Assembly: GCF_900167155.1 (NCBI RefSeq) | Contig: NZ_FUXU01000007.1 | Coordinates: forward strand, 1 to 64,000 | Length of the DNA: 64,000 nt | Source: Enterovibrio nigricans DSM 22720 | GTDB lineage: Bacteria > Pseudomonadota > Gammaproteobacteria > Enterobacterales > Vibrionaceae | Direction: 5' to 3' | Part shown: piece after piece, positions 56,000-64,000 of the stretch | How the letters are laid out: every line of letters begins with the position of its first letter | Position numbering within the stretch: the stretch's first letter is position 1 | Translations under genes and position numbers: made by a program | Notes under the pieces: model-generated | What the model was told of the DNA's origin: nothing | Seen by the model: the letters and a program-made list of their open reading frames with translations, nothing else | Database searches by the model: none

Positions 56000-57631
56000 T
56001 TGAAGATAAAACGATTTTTTGCAAAAGACATGCGTACCGCGCTTGCCGAAGTGAAAGAAGCACTCGGCTCCGACGCGGTGATCATGTCCAACAAAAAAGT
56101 GACCGGTGGTGTCGAAATCGTGGCTGCAGTGGACACGGAAGCGCCAACCCGTGACCTGCGAAAAGAAGCCGCTCGCACTCAGGTTGCTCAAAGTATGGAG
56201 CGCGCTCAGCAGACGCGCCGCTTGGCTGAAGACAAAGTGCATTTACGCCGAGATATCAGCAAAGAGGCCGCGCGCAAACCACTTGGAAGCGCATTGGGAA
56301 GTAAGTTCTCTAGTCTTCTTGATCGTTACCAGACGCAGCTCACTGACACCGATAAAAATCCTGAGCCGGAAGCGGACTCTTTGACTGCGTTGCTTGCACG
56401 CCAAAATGAAGCGCGTCGCCGACAGTCAGAATCATCATATGGCGCGTCGCCAAAGCCGTCCCCTCGTCAAAATACCAACAGCGTAAACGGTCAGGGCTAT
56501 AGCCGTGCGCAGACAAACAATCAGCAGCAAGCTAAAAGCCAAGAGCTGGATCGGTTGTATCGTCAAAAATGTGACGAATTACAGCGAAGCGATGAGCGAC
56601 TGAACGGTCGCCAAGAGAATCGTCACGAGCGTAAAGAAAATCGTCTAGACAGCACGCGGTTTGAATCCAGAAAGCCAGCCTCTCGCCAACCCGATGAAAT
56701 CGAAGCGATGCGCAAAGAAATGGCAAGTATTCGTAGCTTGTTGGAACATCAGCTTTCTGGCTTGATGTGGCAAGAAGTTGAGCGTAAAGAACCGCTTAGA
56801 GCAATGCTGATTAAGCGTTTAGAGAGACTAGGTCTGTCGCCAGTATTGGCTGATCAATTGGCGGGCTATATCCCCGAAGAGACGCCTCCCAATGAAGCGT
56901 GGTCAGAATTGCTTCAACTGCTCGCAGACCAGGTGATTACCTCTAGCGAAAATTTATTAGAAACCGGTGGGGTCATTGCGTTATTGGGGCCTACGGGCGT
57001 GGGGAAAACCACGACCATCGCAAAACTTGCAGCCCGAGCAGCGATGGATTTCGGATCGGAAGAAATTGCGTTAGTCACAACTGACACCTTCCGCATTGGT
57101 GCCCACGAACAGCTCGCAACCTACGGAAGAATCTTAGGTTGCCCAGTAAAAGTTGCTAAAGATGCTGAGGCTCTTGCCGATATTCTGTATCAGTTACGTC
57201 ATCGTCGACTGATACTGTTGGATACCGCCGGCATGGGGCAGCGGGATCTTAGGCTATCAGAACAACTAGATACTCTGATTCAAAGCAGTGGTTCCCACAT
57301 TCGGAGCCTTCTCGTGTTGCCCGCCACTTCACAACGTCGCGTGTTACAAGAGACCATTGACCACTTTCGACGTATCCCTCTATCGGGTTGCGTATTAACG
57401 AAATTGGATGAATCCCTCAGTCTTGGGGAACTATTGAGCGTGACCATCGAAAACGCCCTTCCTGTGACGTATTTAGCGGATGGACAGCGAGTGCCAGAAG
57501 ACATTCGTCAAGCCAGCGGCCGCTATTTGGTCAACAGAGCAAGTGAACTGATGGATCAAGATTCAGAGCAGCAAAACCATTTCTGGAGTCATGATGTACC
57601 AGAGTCGAATGCGGCGGACTTTTATGATTGA
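56000..57631 (+). CDS. flhF: Polar flagellar GTPase FlhF
   Basis: A 543-residue SRP-type GTPase that sets the polar site and number of flagella. N-terminal B domain is MKIKRFFAKDMRTALAEVKE, a long basic/Gln-rich linker follows (residues 50-240), then NG domain with GPTGVGKTTTIAKLA near 331, VTTDTFRIGAHEQLATYGRI, LDTAGMGQRD and LTKLDE. The start codon is TTG at 56000, with AGGA upstream; no ATG gives the conserved N-terminus. Confidence 0.97.
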   Translation: MKIKRFFAKDMRTALAEVKEALGSDAVIMSNKKVTGGVEIVAAVDTEAPTRDLRKEAARTQVAQSMERAQQTRRLAEDKVHLRRDISKEAARKPLGSALGSKFSSLLDRYQTQLTDTDKNPEPEADSLTALLARQNEARRRQSESSYGASPKPSPRQNTNSVNGQGYSRAQTNNQQQAKSQELDRLYRQKCDELQRSDERLNGRQENRHERKENRLDSTRFESRKPASRQPDEIEAMRKEMASIRSLLEHQLSGLMWQEVERKEPLRAMLIKRLERLGLSPVLADQLAGYIPEETPPNEAWSELLQLLADQVITSSENLLETGGVIALLGPTGVGKTTTIAKLAARAAMDFGSEEIALVTTDTFRIGAHEQLATYGRILGCPVKVAKDAEALADILYQLRHRRLILLDTAGMGQRDLRLSEQLDTLIQSSGSHIRSLLVLPATSQRRVLQETIDHFRRIPLSGCVLTKLDESLSLGELLSVTIENALPVTYLADGQRVPEDIRQASGRYLVNRASELMDQDSEQQNHFWSHDVPESNAADFYD

Positions 57632-58511
57632 GACAACCATGCATGATCAAGCAAGCGGCCTCCGCCGCCTGACAAACCCGACTCGCACAAAAGTAATAAC
57701 CGTCACTGGTGGTAAGGGCGGTGTAGGTAAAACCAATATTACATTGGGCATTGCAGCCGCCATGGCCAAACAAGGCAAAAAGGTGATGGTGCTAGATGCT
57801 GATTTAGGTTTGGCCAATGTCGATGTGCTGTTGGGTTTACGCGTAGGAAAAAATTTAAGCCATGTGATGCAGGGCGAGTGCGATTTGAAGGACATCATTG
57901 TTGAAGGTCCTCATGGCATGAGAATTATTCCTGCTTCGTCTGGTATGCGCGGAATGACAGAGCTGTCTCCAGCCCAACATGCCGGCCTTATCCGTGCGTT
58001 TGGTACGCTGGAAGAAGATGTTGACGTGTTGCTTGTCGATACGGCCGCAGGTATTTCTGACATGGTGCTAAGTTTTTCTCGCGCAGCGCAAGACGTCGTA
58101 ATTGTGGTGTGTGATGAGCCAACTTCCATCACTGATGCATACGCTCTGATCAAGCTTTTAAGCCGTGAACACGGCGTTACACGCTTCAAAGTCGTTGCAA
58201 ATATGGTCAGGAGTTACCGCGAGGGTCGAGATTTATTCACAAAATTAACGCGGGTAACAGAAAGATTTTTAAATGCTAATCTAGAATTAGTAGCATGTGT
58301 CCCATTAGATGAACGTGTGCGTCAATCTGTGAAGAAGCAAAGAGTGGTGATAGATGCGTTTCCAAAGGCTCCTGCAGCACTCGCTTTAAACGCATTGGCA
58401 AACAAAGCTCTCACGTGGCCAGTGCCAAGAAATCCAGGTGGGCATTTAGAGTTCTTTGTTGAACGATTACTTGTCCGAGACGAAGCGACGGGGGATTACC
58501 TCGGTGAATAG
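57624..58511 (+). CDS. flhG: Flagellar number regulator FlhG (MinD-like ATPase)
   Basis: A 295-residue MinD/ParA-type ATPase that restrains FlhF and FlrA to keep a single polar flagellum. The N-terminal DQASGLRRL peptide activates FlhF GTPase; the deviant Walker A is GGKGGVGKTNIT near 29, with LDADLGLANVDVLLGLR and LLVDTAAGISDMVLSFSRAA. ATG 57624 overlaps the flhF end by 8 nt. Confidence 0.97.
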   Translation: MIETTMHDQASGLRRLTNPTRTKVITVTGGKGGVGKTNITLGIAAAMAKQGKKVMVLDADLGLANVDVLLGLRVGKNLSHVMQGECDLKDIIVEGPHGMRIIPASSGMRGMTELSPAQHAGLIRAFGTLEEDVDVLLVDTAAGISDMVLSFSRAAQDVVIVVCDEPTSITDAYALIKLLSREHGVTRFKVVANMVRSYREGRDLFTKLTRVTERFLNANLELVACVPLDERVRQSVKKQRVVIDAFPKAPAALALNALANKALTWPVPRNPGGHLEFFVERLLVRDEATGDYLGE

Positions 58512-59226
58512 GACGCTCACCTACAACAGGAGTGGCGCATCGACCGAAACAGTGTTTGAGCAATATTCGACGTTAGTTAAGCGTATTGCTCATCATTTGA
58601 TTTCTCGTCTGCCCCCAAATGTTCAGGTAGAAGATCTTATTCAAGCAGGCATGATTGGTTTGCTTGAAGCACAGCAAAACTATGATCCATCGAAAGGGGC
58701 AAGTTTTGAAACCTATGCGGGTATCCGTATACGTGGTGCAATGCTAGATGACATTCGTAAAGGCGATTGGGTGCCACGATCGGTACACAAAAATAATCGT
58801 CAGATTAGTGAAGTTATCTCGCAACTAGAAGGCGAGTTAGGTAGAGAGCCTAACGACAAAGAAATTGCGAAACGCCTGGGCATGAGCCTAGAACAATACT
58901 ATCAAGCACAAAACGACATTAACGCCGGTCGTTTGATAGGCATCGAAGACTTGGGTGTTTCAGAGGATGCTTTCATAACAGAAAGTCATCGTGACGAAAA
59001 TCTTCCCTTTGAGGAAGTCGCCGAAGATAGCTTTAAGGTTCAATTGGCCACTGCTATCCGAGGTCTTCCTGAAAGAGAGGCTTTGGTTCTCTCTCTCTAC
59101 TACGATGAGGAACTTAACCTCAAAGAGATAGGGGCCATTATCGGGGTCAGTGAATCCCGAGTTTGCCAGATTCAAAATCAGGCAATGCAGCGGTTACGGA
59201 CCAAGTTATCGGCTTGGTCAAAGTAA
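58504..59226 (+). CDS. fliA: Flagellar sigma factor FliA (sigma-28)
   Basis: A 240-residue sigma factor. Region 2 is YSTLVKRIAHHLISRLPPNV with EDLIQAGMIGLLEAQQNYDP and FETYAGIRIRGAMLDDIRKG, and region 4 is LKEIGAIIGVSESRVCQIQN. GTG 58504 is chosen: it overlaps the flhG stop and follows GGGGGAT by about 8 nt, while the earlier ATG extends into flhG. FlgM at 10764 is its anti-sigma factor. Confidence 0.96.
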   Translation: MNRTLTYNRSGASTETVFEQYSTLVKRIAHHLISRLPPNVQVEDLIQAGMIGLLEAQQNYDPSKGASFETYAGIRIRGAMLDDIRKGDWVPRSVHKNNRQISEVISQLEGELGREPNDKEIAKRLGMSLEQYYQAQNDINAGRLIGIEDLGVSEDAFITESHRDENLPFEEVAEDSFKVQLATAIRGLPEREALVLSLYYDEELNLKEIGAIIGVSESRVCQIQNQAMQRLRTKLSAWSK

Positions 59227-59263
59227 GTTTTTAAAATTATAAGGGACCTCACCGGAGGCAACT

Positions 59264-59644
59264 TTGGACACAAACATGAAAATCCTCATTGTTGATGATT
59301 TCTCAACAATGCGCCGTATCGTTAAAAACCTCCTTCGTGATCTGGGTTTCAACAATACCGTTGAAGCAGATGACGGCCTGACAGCACTGCCAATCCTCAA
59401 GAAAGGCGGTATTGATTTCGTCGTTACTGACTGGAACATGCCTGGAATGCAGGGTATTGATCTGCTTAAGACAATCCGTGCAGACGATGAACTGAAGCAC
59501 TTGCCCGTGCTGATGATCACGGCGGAAGCAAAGCGTGAGCAGATCGTTGAAGCTGCGCAGGCTGGTGTGAATGGTTACATTGTGAAGCCATTTACTGCTG
59601 CGACGCTGAAAGAAAAGCTGGATAAGATTTTCGAACGCATGTGA
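59264..59644 (+). CDS. cheY: Chemotaxis response regulator CheY
   Basis: A 126-residue single receiver. Acidic pocket DD at 11-12, phospho-acceptor Asp56 in [14 protein letters not shown], switch Thr in [10 protein letters not shown], and Lys in GYIVKPFTA. It binds FliM to reverse rotation. The TTG at 59264 lies 5 nt after GGAGG, whereas ATG 59276 lies 17 nt away, so I prefer the TTG; the alternative product is 122 residues. Confidence 0.96.
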   Translation: MDTNMKILIVDDFSTMRRIVKNLLRDLGFNNTVEADDGLTALPILKKGGIDFVVTDWNMPGMQGIDLLKTIRADDELKHLPVLMITAEAKREQIVEAAQAGVNGYIVKPFTAATLKEKLDKIFERM

Positions 59645-59679
59645 TTTACTTCTTCGCGCAGTGAAGGACTATTAAAACG

Positions 59680-60402
59680 ATGATAACACTCGACCAAGCT
59701 AAAGAATTGGTCAGTTTGCTCGAAGAAGGGAATCAGGGTGGCGCGGAGGAACTGTTGGTTAAAATCACCAGTGATTCGCGCAATCCACTCTTCAATAAAG
59801 TAGGAAAACTGACCCGGCAACTGCACGATTCACTCGTTCATTTCCGTTTGGATCCTCGTGTCAGTGATTTGGCAACTAGCGAAATCCCAGATGCGAAAGA
59901 TCGCTTGAATTTTGTTATGGAAAAAACGGAGCTTGCTGCAAACCGCACAATGGATGCTGTTGAAGCAACGCTACCGATTGCCGATAACTTACAAGAATGT
60001 CTGGCTCAAGTTCGTCCGCAATGGAATAACTTGATGGGTGGTAAGATTGACATTGAGGGCTTCAAGCAGCTTTGTCATCTGATTGACGAGTTGTTGACGC
60101 AAGTCGAAGGTGATACCACCAAACTTCAAGGGCAGCTAACAGAAATTTTGATGGCCCAAGATTTCCAAGACCTCACCGGTCAGGTAATCCGACGTGTTAT
60201 CGAGTTAGTCCAAGAAGTTGAAAAGCAGCTGGTAGAAATCCTCACAGCATTCGGTTTGGATGAAGACCAACAACAAGAAACAGAACAACAAACTGGTATC
60301 GAGGCCGAAGGTCCAGTCGTGACTGAAGAAAAGCGTCAAGAAAAACAAGTGATGCAAAGTCAGGACGATGTGGACGATTTGCTTTCCAGCCTTGGTTTTT
60401 AG
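59680..60402 (+). CDS. cheZ: CheY-P phosphatase CheZ
   Basis: A 240-residue helical phosphatase. The catalytic-type segment is LMAQDFQDLTGQVIRRVIEL (Gln-Asp before the DLTGQ motif), and the C-terminal peptide DDVDDLLSSLGF binds CheY. The linker is Gln/Glu-rich. Located between cheY and cheA as usual. Confidence 0.96.
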   Translation: MITLDQAKELVSLLEEGNQGGAEELLVKITSDSRNPLFNKVGKLTRQLHDSLVHFRLDPRVSDLATSEIPDAKDRLNFVMEKTELAANRTMDAVEATLPIADNLQECLAQVRPQWNNLMGGKIDIEGFKQLCHLIDELLTQVEGDTTKLQGQLTEILMAQDFQDLTGQVIRRVIELVQEVEKQLVEILTAFGLDEDQQQETEQQTGIEAEGPVVTEEKRQEKQVMQSQDDVDDLLSSLGF

Positions 60403-60411
60403 GGGTGAGTT

Positions 60412-62559
60412 ATGAGCTTTGAAATGGATGAAGAAATCCTGCAGGACTTTTTGATCGAAGCAGGTGAAATTCTGGAGTTGTTGTCTGAGCAATTGGTTGA
60501 TCTGGAGAAAACACCAGACGACCGTGATTTGCTCAACGCGATCTTCCGTGGATTCCACACGGTTAAAGGTGGTGCGGGATTTTTATCACTCTCTGAGTTA
60601 GTTGATACGTGTCATGGTGCGGAAAACGTTTTCGATAACCTTCGAAATGGCGGTCGTGAATTAACATCTGAGGTGATGGATACCATCCTTCAAGCACTCG
60701 ATACTGTAAACGCGCAATTTGCGTGCGTTCAGGAGCGTGAAGCTGCGACTGCCGCTGAACCTGCTTTGTTGGAAGCGCTGCATCGATACAGCAGCCCAGC
60801 AAGTGCGGATGAAGTTGCAGAGGCCGTAGCACCTGAACCCGAGCCAGAACCAGAACCTGAGCCAGAAATCGTTCCTGAACCGAGTTCTGATGGTGGCGAG
60901 GCGATTGCAGGTGACTCTGTTGACGACATTACTGACGATGAATTTGATCGCCTTTTGGATCAACTTCATGGTTCTGGTAATGGTCCGGGTGCATCAAATG
61001 CAGCACCTTCGTCTCCGGCAACGCCAGCGACTGACAGCGGTGATATCACCGATGATGAATTTGAAAAATTACTCGATGATTTGCATGGTTCAGGCAAAGG
61101 CCCGAATTTGAATGGAGATGCGGCAACGCCTCCACCTCAAAATGCATCGGTAGAAAGTCCTAGTGGTGATGAAATCACGGACGACGAATTTGAAAAACTG
61201 TTGGATGACCTTCATGGCAAGGGTAAGAGTCCTATAAACAACAGCCCTGCCACGCCAGCTCCAGCTGCGCCTAAACCTGCACCAGCTCCAAAACCGGCTC
61301 CTGCGCCAAAAGCAGAAGCACCTGCAGCGAAACCTCCGGCTCCCGTTGCAAAGCCACCTGCTAAATCTGAAGAGAAAAAGACGCCAGTTCCACAAGCTGA
61401 GCAGACGGTTCGTGTTAACACGTCAACGCTCGATACCATCATGAATATGGTGGGTGAACTGGTACTTGTTCGTAACCGTTTGGTGAGCTTAGGTGCAAGC
61501 AGCGATGACGAGAACATGGCAAAAGCTGTGACTAACCTCGACGTCGTAACGGCGGATTTGCAAGGTGCTGTTATGCAAACGCGCATGCAGCCTATCAAGA
61601 AAGTATTTGGTCGTTTCCCGCGCGTTGTTCGTGACTTGGCGCGAAGCTTGAAAAAAGACATCGTGCTGGAAATGCGTGGTGAAGAAACCGATCTAGATAA
61701 AAACTTGGTTGAAGCGCTTGCCGATCCAATGGTCCACTTGGTGCGTAACTCGGTTGACCATGGTATCGAAATGCCTGACGTTCGTGAGAGCAAAGGTAAA
61801 CCGCGTACCGGTACGGTAACTTTGGCGGCGTCTCAAGAAGGTGATCATATTCTTCTTACCATCGAAGATGATGGTGGCGGTATGGATGCGGAAAAACTTC
61901 GTAGCATTGCGATTGACCGTGGTGTTCTGGATGCAGATGCTGCGGCGCGCTTAACGGATACTGAAGCATTTAATCTGATTTTCGCCCCAGGTTTTTCTAC
62001 GAAGACTGAGATTTCAGATATCTCTGGCCGTGGTGTTGGGATGGACGTTGTTAAAACCGCCATCACACAGCTTAACGGTACGATCTCTATTGACTCGGAG
62101 CTAGGTCGCGGCACCATTATTTCAATCAAGGTACCTTTGACGTTAGCAATTCTACCTACCTTGATGGTTGGTGTGGGCAACAACCCGTTTGCGTTCCCGT
62201 TGTCTAATGTGAATGAAATTATCAGTCTTGACCTATCTAGAACCAATACGGTCGATGGGCAACTGACGCTGATTGTTCGTGACAAGGCAATACCATTGTT
62301 CTACATGCAAGATTGGCTATGTCCAGGGCGTGGAACTACCAACAGAGATAGTGGACACGTGGTGATTGTTCAAATGGGTCACCAGCCAGTTGCATTTGTC
62401 GTGGATTCATTGATTGGGCAAGAAGAAGTGGTAATCAAGCCTCTGGATGAGTTGTTGCAAGGCACGCCTGGGATGGCGGGTGCGACAATCACCAGTGATG
62501 GTCACATCGCGTTGATACTTGATGTGCCAAACCTGCTGAAGCGTTATGCAGGCCGATAA
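60412..62559 (+). CDS. cheA: Chemotaxis histidine kinase CheA
   Basis: A 715-residue kinase. The P1 HPt domain carries the phosphorylated His49 in FRGFHTVKGGAGFL. Residues 140-320 form an acidic, Pro/Ala/Lys-rich linker with three DITDDEFxxLLDxLHG repeats in place of a clear P2 domain. P3 dimerisation is TLDTIMNMVGELVLVRNRLV, P4 ATPase is LVRNSVDHGIEMPD with IEDDGGGMDAEKL and SGRGVGMDVVKTAI, and P5 (CheW-like) occupies the last 140 residues. In Vibrio a linker region of CheA is bound by ParP for polar array placement; the repeats may belong to that region. Confidence 0.97.
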   Translation: MSFEMDEEILQDFLIEAGEILELLSEQLVDLEKTPDDRDLLNAIFRGFHTVKGGAGFLSLSELVDTCHGAENVFDNLRNGGRELTSEVMDTILQALDTVNAQFACVQEREAATAAEPALLEALHRYSSPASADEVAEAVAPEPEPEPEPEPEIVPEPSSDGGEAIAGDSVDDITDDEFDRLLDQLHGSGNGPGASNAAPSSPATPATDSGDITDDEFEKLLDDLHGSGKGPNLNGDAATPPPQNASVESPSGDEITDDEFEKLLDDLHGKGKSPINNSPATPAPAAPKPAPAPKPAPAPKAEAPAAKPPAPVAKPPAKSEEKKTPVPQAEQTVRVNTSTLDTIMNMVGELVLVRNRLVSLGASSDDENMAKAVTNLDVVTADLQGAVMQTRMQPIKKVFGRFPRVVRDLARSLKKDIVLEMRGEETDLDKNLVEALADPMVHLVRNSVDHGIEMPDVRESKGKPRTGTVTLAASQEGDHILLTIEDDGGGMDAEKLRSIAIDRGVLDADAAARLTDTEAFNLIFAPGFSTKTEISDISGRGVGMDVVKTAITQLNGTISIDSELGRGTIISIKVPLTLAILPTLMVGVGNNPFAFPLSNVNEIISLDLSRTNTVDGQLTLIVRDKAIPLFYMQDWLCPGRGTTNRDSGHVVIVQMGHQPVAFVVDSLIGQEEVVIKPLDELLQGTPGMAGATITSDGHIALILDVPNLLKRYAGR
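60921..61226 (+). repeat. Triplicated LHG repeat in cheA linker
   Basis: Three in-frame copies of a motif of about 20 residues, DITDDEFDRLLDQLHGSG, DITDDEFEKLLDDLHGSG and EITDDEFEKLLDDLHGKG, start near 60924, 61042 and 61166, with spacers of about 20 residues. DNA identity between copies is lower than protein identity, so the repeats are under protein-level selection. Confidence 0.8.
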
Positions 62560-62574
62560 TTAAAAAGGAATAAC

Positions 62575-63714
62575 ATGGCAGTGAAAGTTTTGGTGGTGGA
62601 TGATTCCAGTTTTTTCCGCCGCCGAGTTAGTGAAATTATTAACGGGGATCCTCGCCTTCAAGTTATTGACTGTGCAGTCAATGGTAAAGAGGCGGTTGAA
62701 AAGGCTGCTCAACTCAAGCCAGACGTTATTACGATGGATATTGAAATGCCGGTGATGGATGGTATTACTGCGGTTCGTGAGATCATGCAGTCAAATCCTA
62801 CACCGATTTTGATGTTTTCCTCGTTGACGCATGACGGGGCAAAAGCCACGCTTGATGCCTTGGATGCGGGGGCTCTCGACTTCCTGCCAAAGAAATTTGA
62901 GGACATTGCTCGTAACCGTGATGAAGCAATTGTACTGCTTCAACAACGTGTCAGTGAAATTGCACGAAAACGCGCATTTATGCGTCGACCAGCGGTTGCG
63001 CCTGTGAGTGCAGGGGCAACCACGTCTGCACCAGTGCAACGTGCTCCGGTGCGGGCTTTGGCTGGTGGCTCCGCGACTGCGACAGCGCCTGCTCCGCGTG
63101 CGCCTTCAACGGCAACGCGATTTAAAGCCAGTGGTAAGCGATACCAATTGGTAGCTATTGGCACGTCAACTGGCGGTCCCGTGGCTCTCCAGAAAGTACT
63201 TTGTGCATTACCTGCAAACTTTCCGTTACCCATTTTGTTGATTCAACATATGCCGTCTACATTCACTTCAGCATTTGCTCAACGTTTGAATGGGCTATGC
63301 AAAATTTCGGTGAAAGAAGCTGAAGATGGCGAACCGTTGAAAGCGGGTGCCGCCTATTTGGCTCCCGGTGGGATGCAGATGATGATCGATGGACGCGCAG
63401 GGGCGACCCGTGTGAAAATTATTGATGGTGGCGATCGTATGAATTACAAGCCTTGTGTCGATGTGACATTTGGCTCTGCTGCCAACATTTATGGCGACAA
63501 AGTGTTGTCAATGGTACTAACCGGAATGGGTGCTGATGGTCGTGATGGTGCGAGGTTGCTGAAACAACATGGCTCCACTGTATGGGCGCAAGACGAAGAA
63601 AGCTGCGTTGTATATGGTATGCCTCAGGCTGTTGCTAAAGCAGGTATTTCCACCGAAGACCTTCCACTTGACCGTATCTCTGAGCGCATTCTTGTAGAGC
63701 TCAATCTGGTATAA
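62575..63714 (+). CDS. cheB: Chemoreceptor methylesterase CheB
   Basis: A 379-residue response regulator-esterase. Receiver domain with DD at 9-10 and Asp55 in [13 protein letters not shown]; a Pro/Ala-rich linker around 145-180; methylesterase domain with catalytic Ser in [12 protein letters not shown] near 196, [20 protein letters not shown] and [20 protein letters not shown]. Opposes CheR. Confidence 0.98.
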   Translation: MAVKVLVVDDSSFFRRRVSEIINGDPRLQVIDCAVNGKEAVEKAAQLKPDVITMDIEMPVMDGITAVREIMQSNPTPILMFSSLTHDGAKATLDALDAGALDFLPKKFEDIARNRDEAIVLLQQRVSEIARKRAFMRRPAVAPVSAGATTSAPVQRAPVRALAGGSATATAPAPRAPSTATRFKASGKRYQLVAIGTSTGGPVALQKVLCALPANFPLPILLIQHMPSTFTSAFAQRLNGLCKISVKEAEDGEPLKAGAAYLAPGGMQMMIDGRAGATRVKIIDGGDRMNYKPCVDVTFGSAANIYGDKVLSMVLTGMGADGRDGARLLKQHGSTVWAQDEESCVVYGMPQAVAKAGISTEDLPLDRISERILVELNLV

Positions 63715-63723
63715 GGAGCGGCT

Positions 63724-64000
63724 GTGATAGTCTGGAGCATTGCAAACCAGAAAGGGGGCGTGGGTAAAACAACCACGACGATAACCCTCGCTGGGCTTCT
63801 CAGTGAAAAGAATAAGCGTGTTTTATTGATCGACACCGATCCCCACGCATCGCTGACAACCTATCTGAATTACGATTCAGAGAAACTGTCACACACGCTC
63901 TTTGATTTATTTCAGCTTCAGACCATCAACCGTGACACGGTTAAGCCACTTATTATTAAAACCGAACATAAAAATTTGGACTTGTTGCCGTCTCATATGT
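63724..64000 (+). CDS. ParA-family ATPase, ParC-like chemotaxis positioning protein (cut by window end)
   Basis: The first 92 residues of a ParA ATPase: VWSIANQKGGVGKTTTTITL contains the deviant Walker A, and LLIDTDPHASLTTYLNYDSE the Walker A' region. Start GTG 63724 follows AAGGAG by 6 nt. In V. cholerae and V. parahaemolyticus the gene after cheB is parC, encoding a ParA-like protein that places chemotaxis arrays at the old pole together with ParP. That role is inferred here from position. The 3' part lies outside the window. Confidence 0.85.
   Translation, partial: MIVWSIANQKGGVGKTTTTITLAGLLSEKNKRVLLIDTDPHASLTTYLNYDSEKLSHTLFDLFQLQTINRDTVKPLIIKTEHKNLDLLPSHM

Noticed and set aside
63724-64000. 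Plasmid or chromosome partition ParA
   Set aside because: Position directly after cheB in a Vibrionaceae-type chemotaxis operon favours the ParC-like array-positioning protein; no parB or parS is visible.

Overview
The window reads as a chromosomal segment of a marine Vibrionaceae-type gammaproteobacterium. I infer this from Vibrio-type flagellar genes (flgO, flgP, flgT, cheV, flrA/flrB/flrC, flhF/flhG, a ParC-like ParA after cheB), Porin_4-type porins, and sigma-54/sigma-28 flagellar promoters. A Grimontia/Enterovibrio/Photobacterium relative is plausible, but that is inference only.

Layout. (1) 1-1370 is a scrapyard: the 5' part of an IS4/IS10-like transposase with its terminal repeat, a truncated BRCT-domain gene on the minus strand, and the 3' end of ligA on the plus strand, all abutting. 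(2) 1370-7560 holds two paralogous porins, each followed by a convergent gene for a tiny secreted protein (the second copy is frameshifted), with a DUF2057 protein and gltX between them. The two porin mRNAs share a leader hairpin with an identical loop, and both upstream regions carry a CRP-like site. (3) 7685-7760 is tRNA-Arg(CCU).

(4) 7830-64000 is an almost uninterrupted flagellar/chemotaxis island: flgT<, flgOP>, flgN<flgM<flgA<, cheV-cheR>, flgBCDE>, flgFGHIJ plus a small membrane protein>, flgKL>, an AraC regulator with a divergent frameshifted sugar-efflux MFS gene (non-flagellar insertion), a TPR-glycosyltransferase (<), two flagellins, flaG-fliD-fliT-fliS, flrA, flrBC, fliEFGHIJ, a 265-bp terminal-inverted-repeat element, fliKLMN, fliOPQR-flhB, flhA-flhF-flhG-fliA, cheY-cheZ-cheA-cheB and a ParA-like gene cut by the window end.

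Regulation is readable. FlrA (sigma-54 activator) heads the hierarchy. Sites with GG-N10-GC spacing precede flgB, flgF, flgK, flagellin 1, flrB, fliE, fliK, fliO and flhA. Sigma-28 sites (TAAA-N15-GCCGATAA) precede flgM, flagellin 2 and, on the minus strand, the TPR-glycosyltransferase. The last point makes that gene a strong candidate for a flagellin-modifying enzyme of the FlmG type. The most unusual items are this FliA-controlled glycosyltransferase, the conserved-loop porin leaders, the structured repeat element placed between fliJ and the fliK promoter, and a terminator followed directly by a sigma-54 promoter that splits fliN from fliO.
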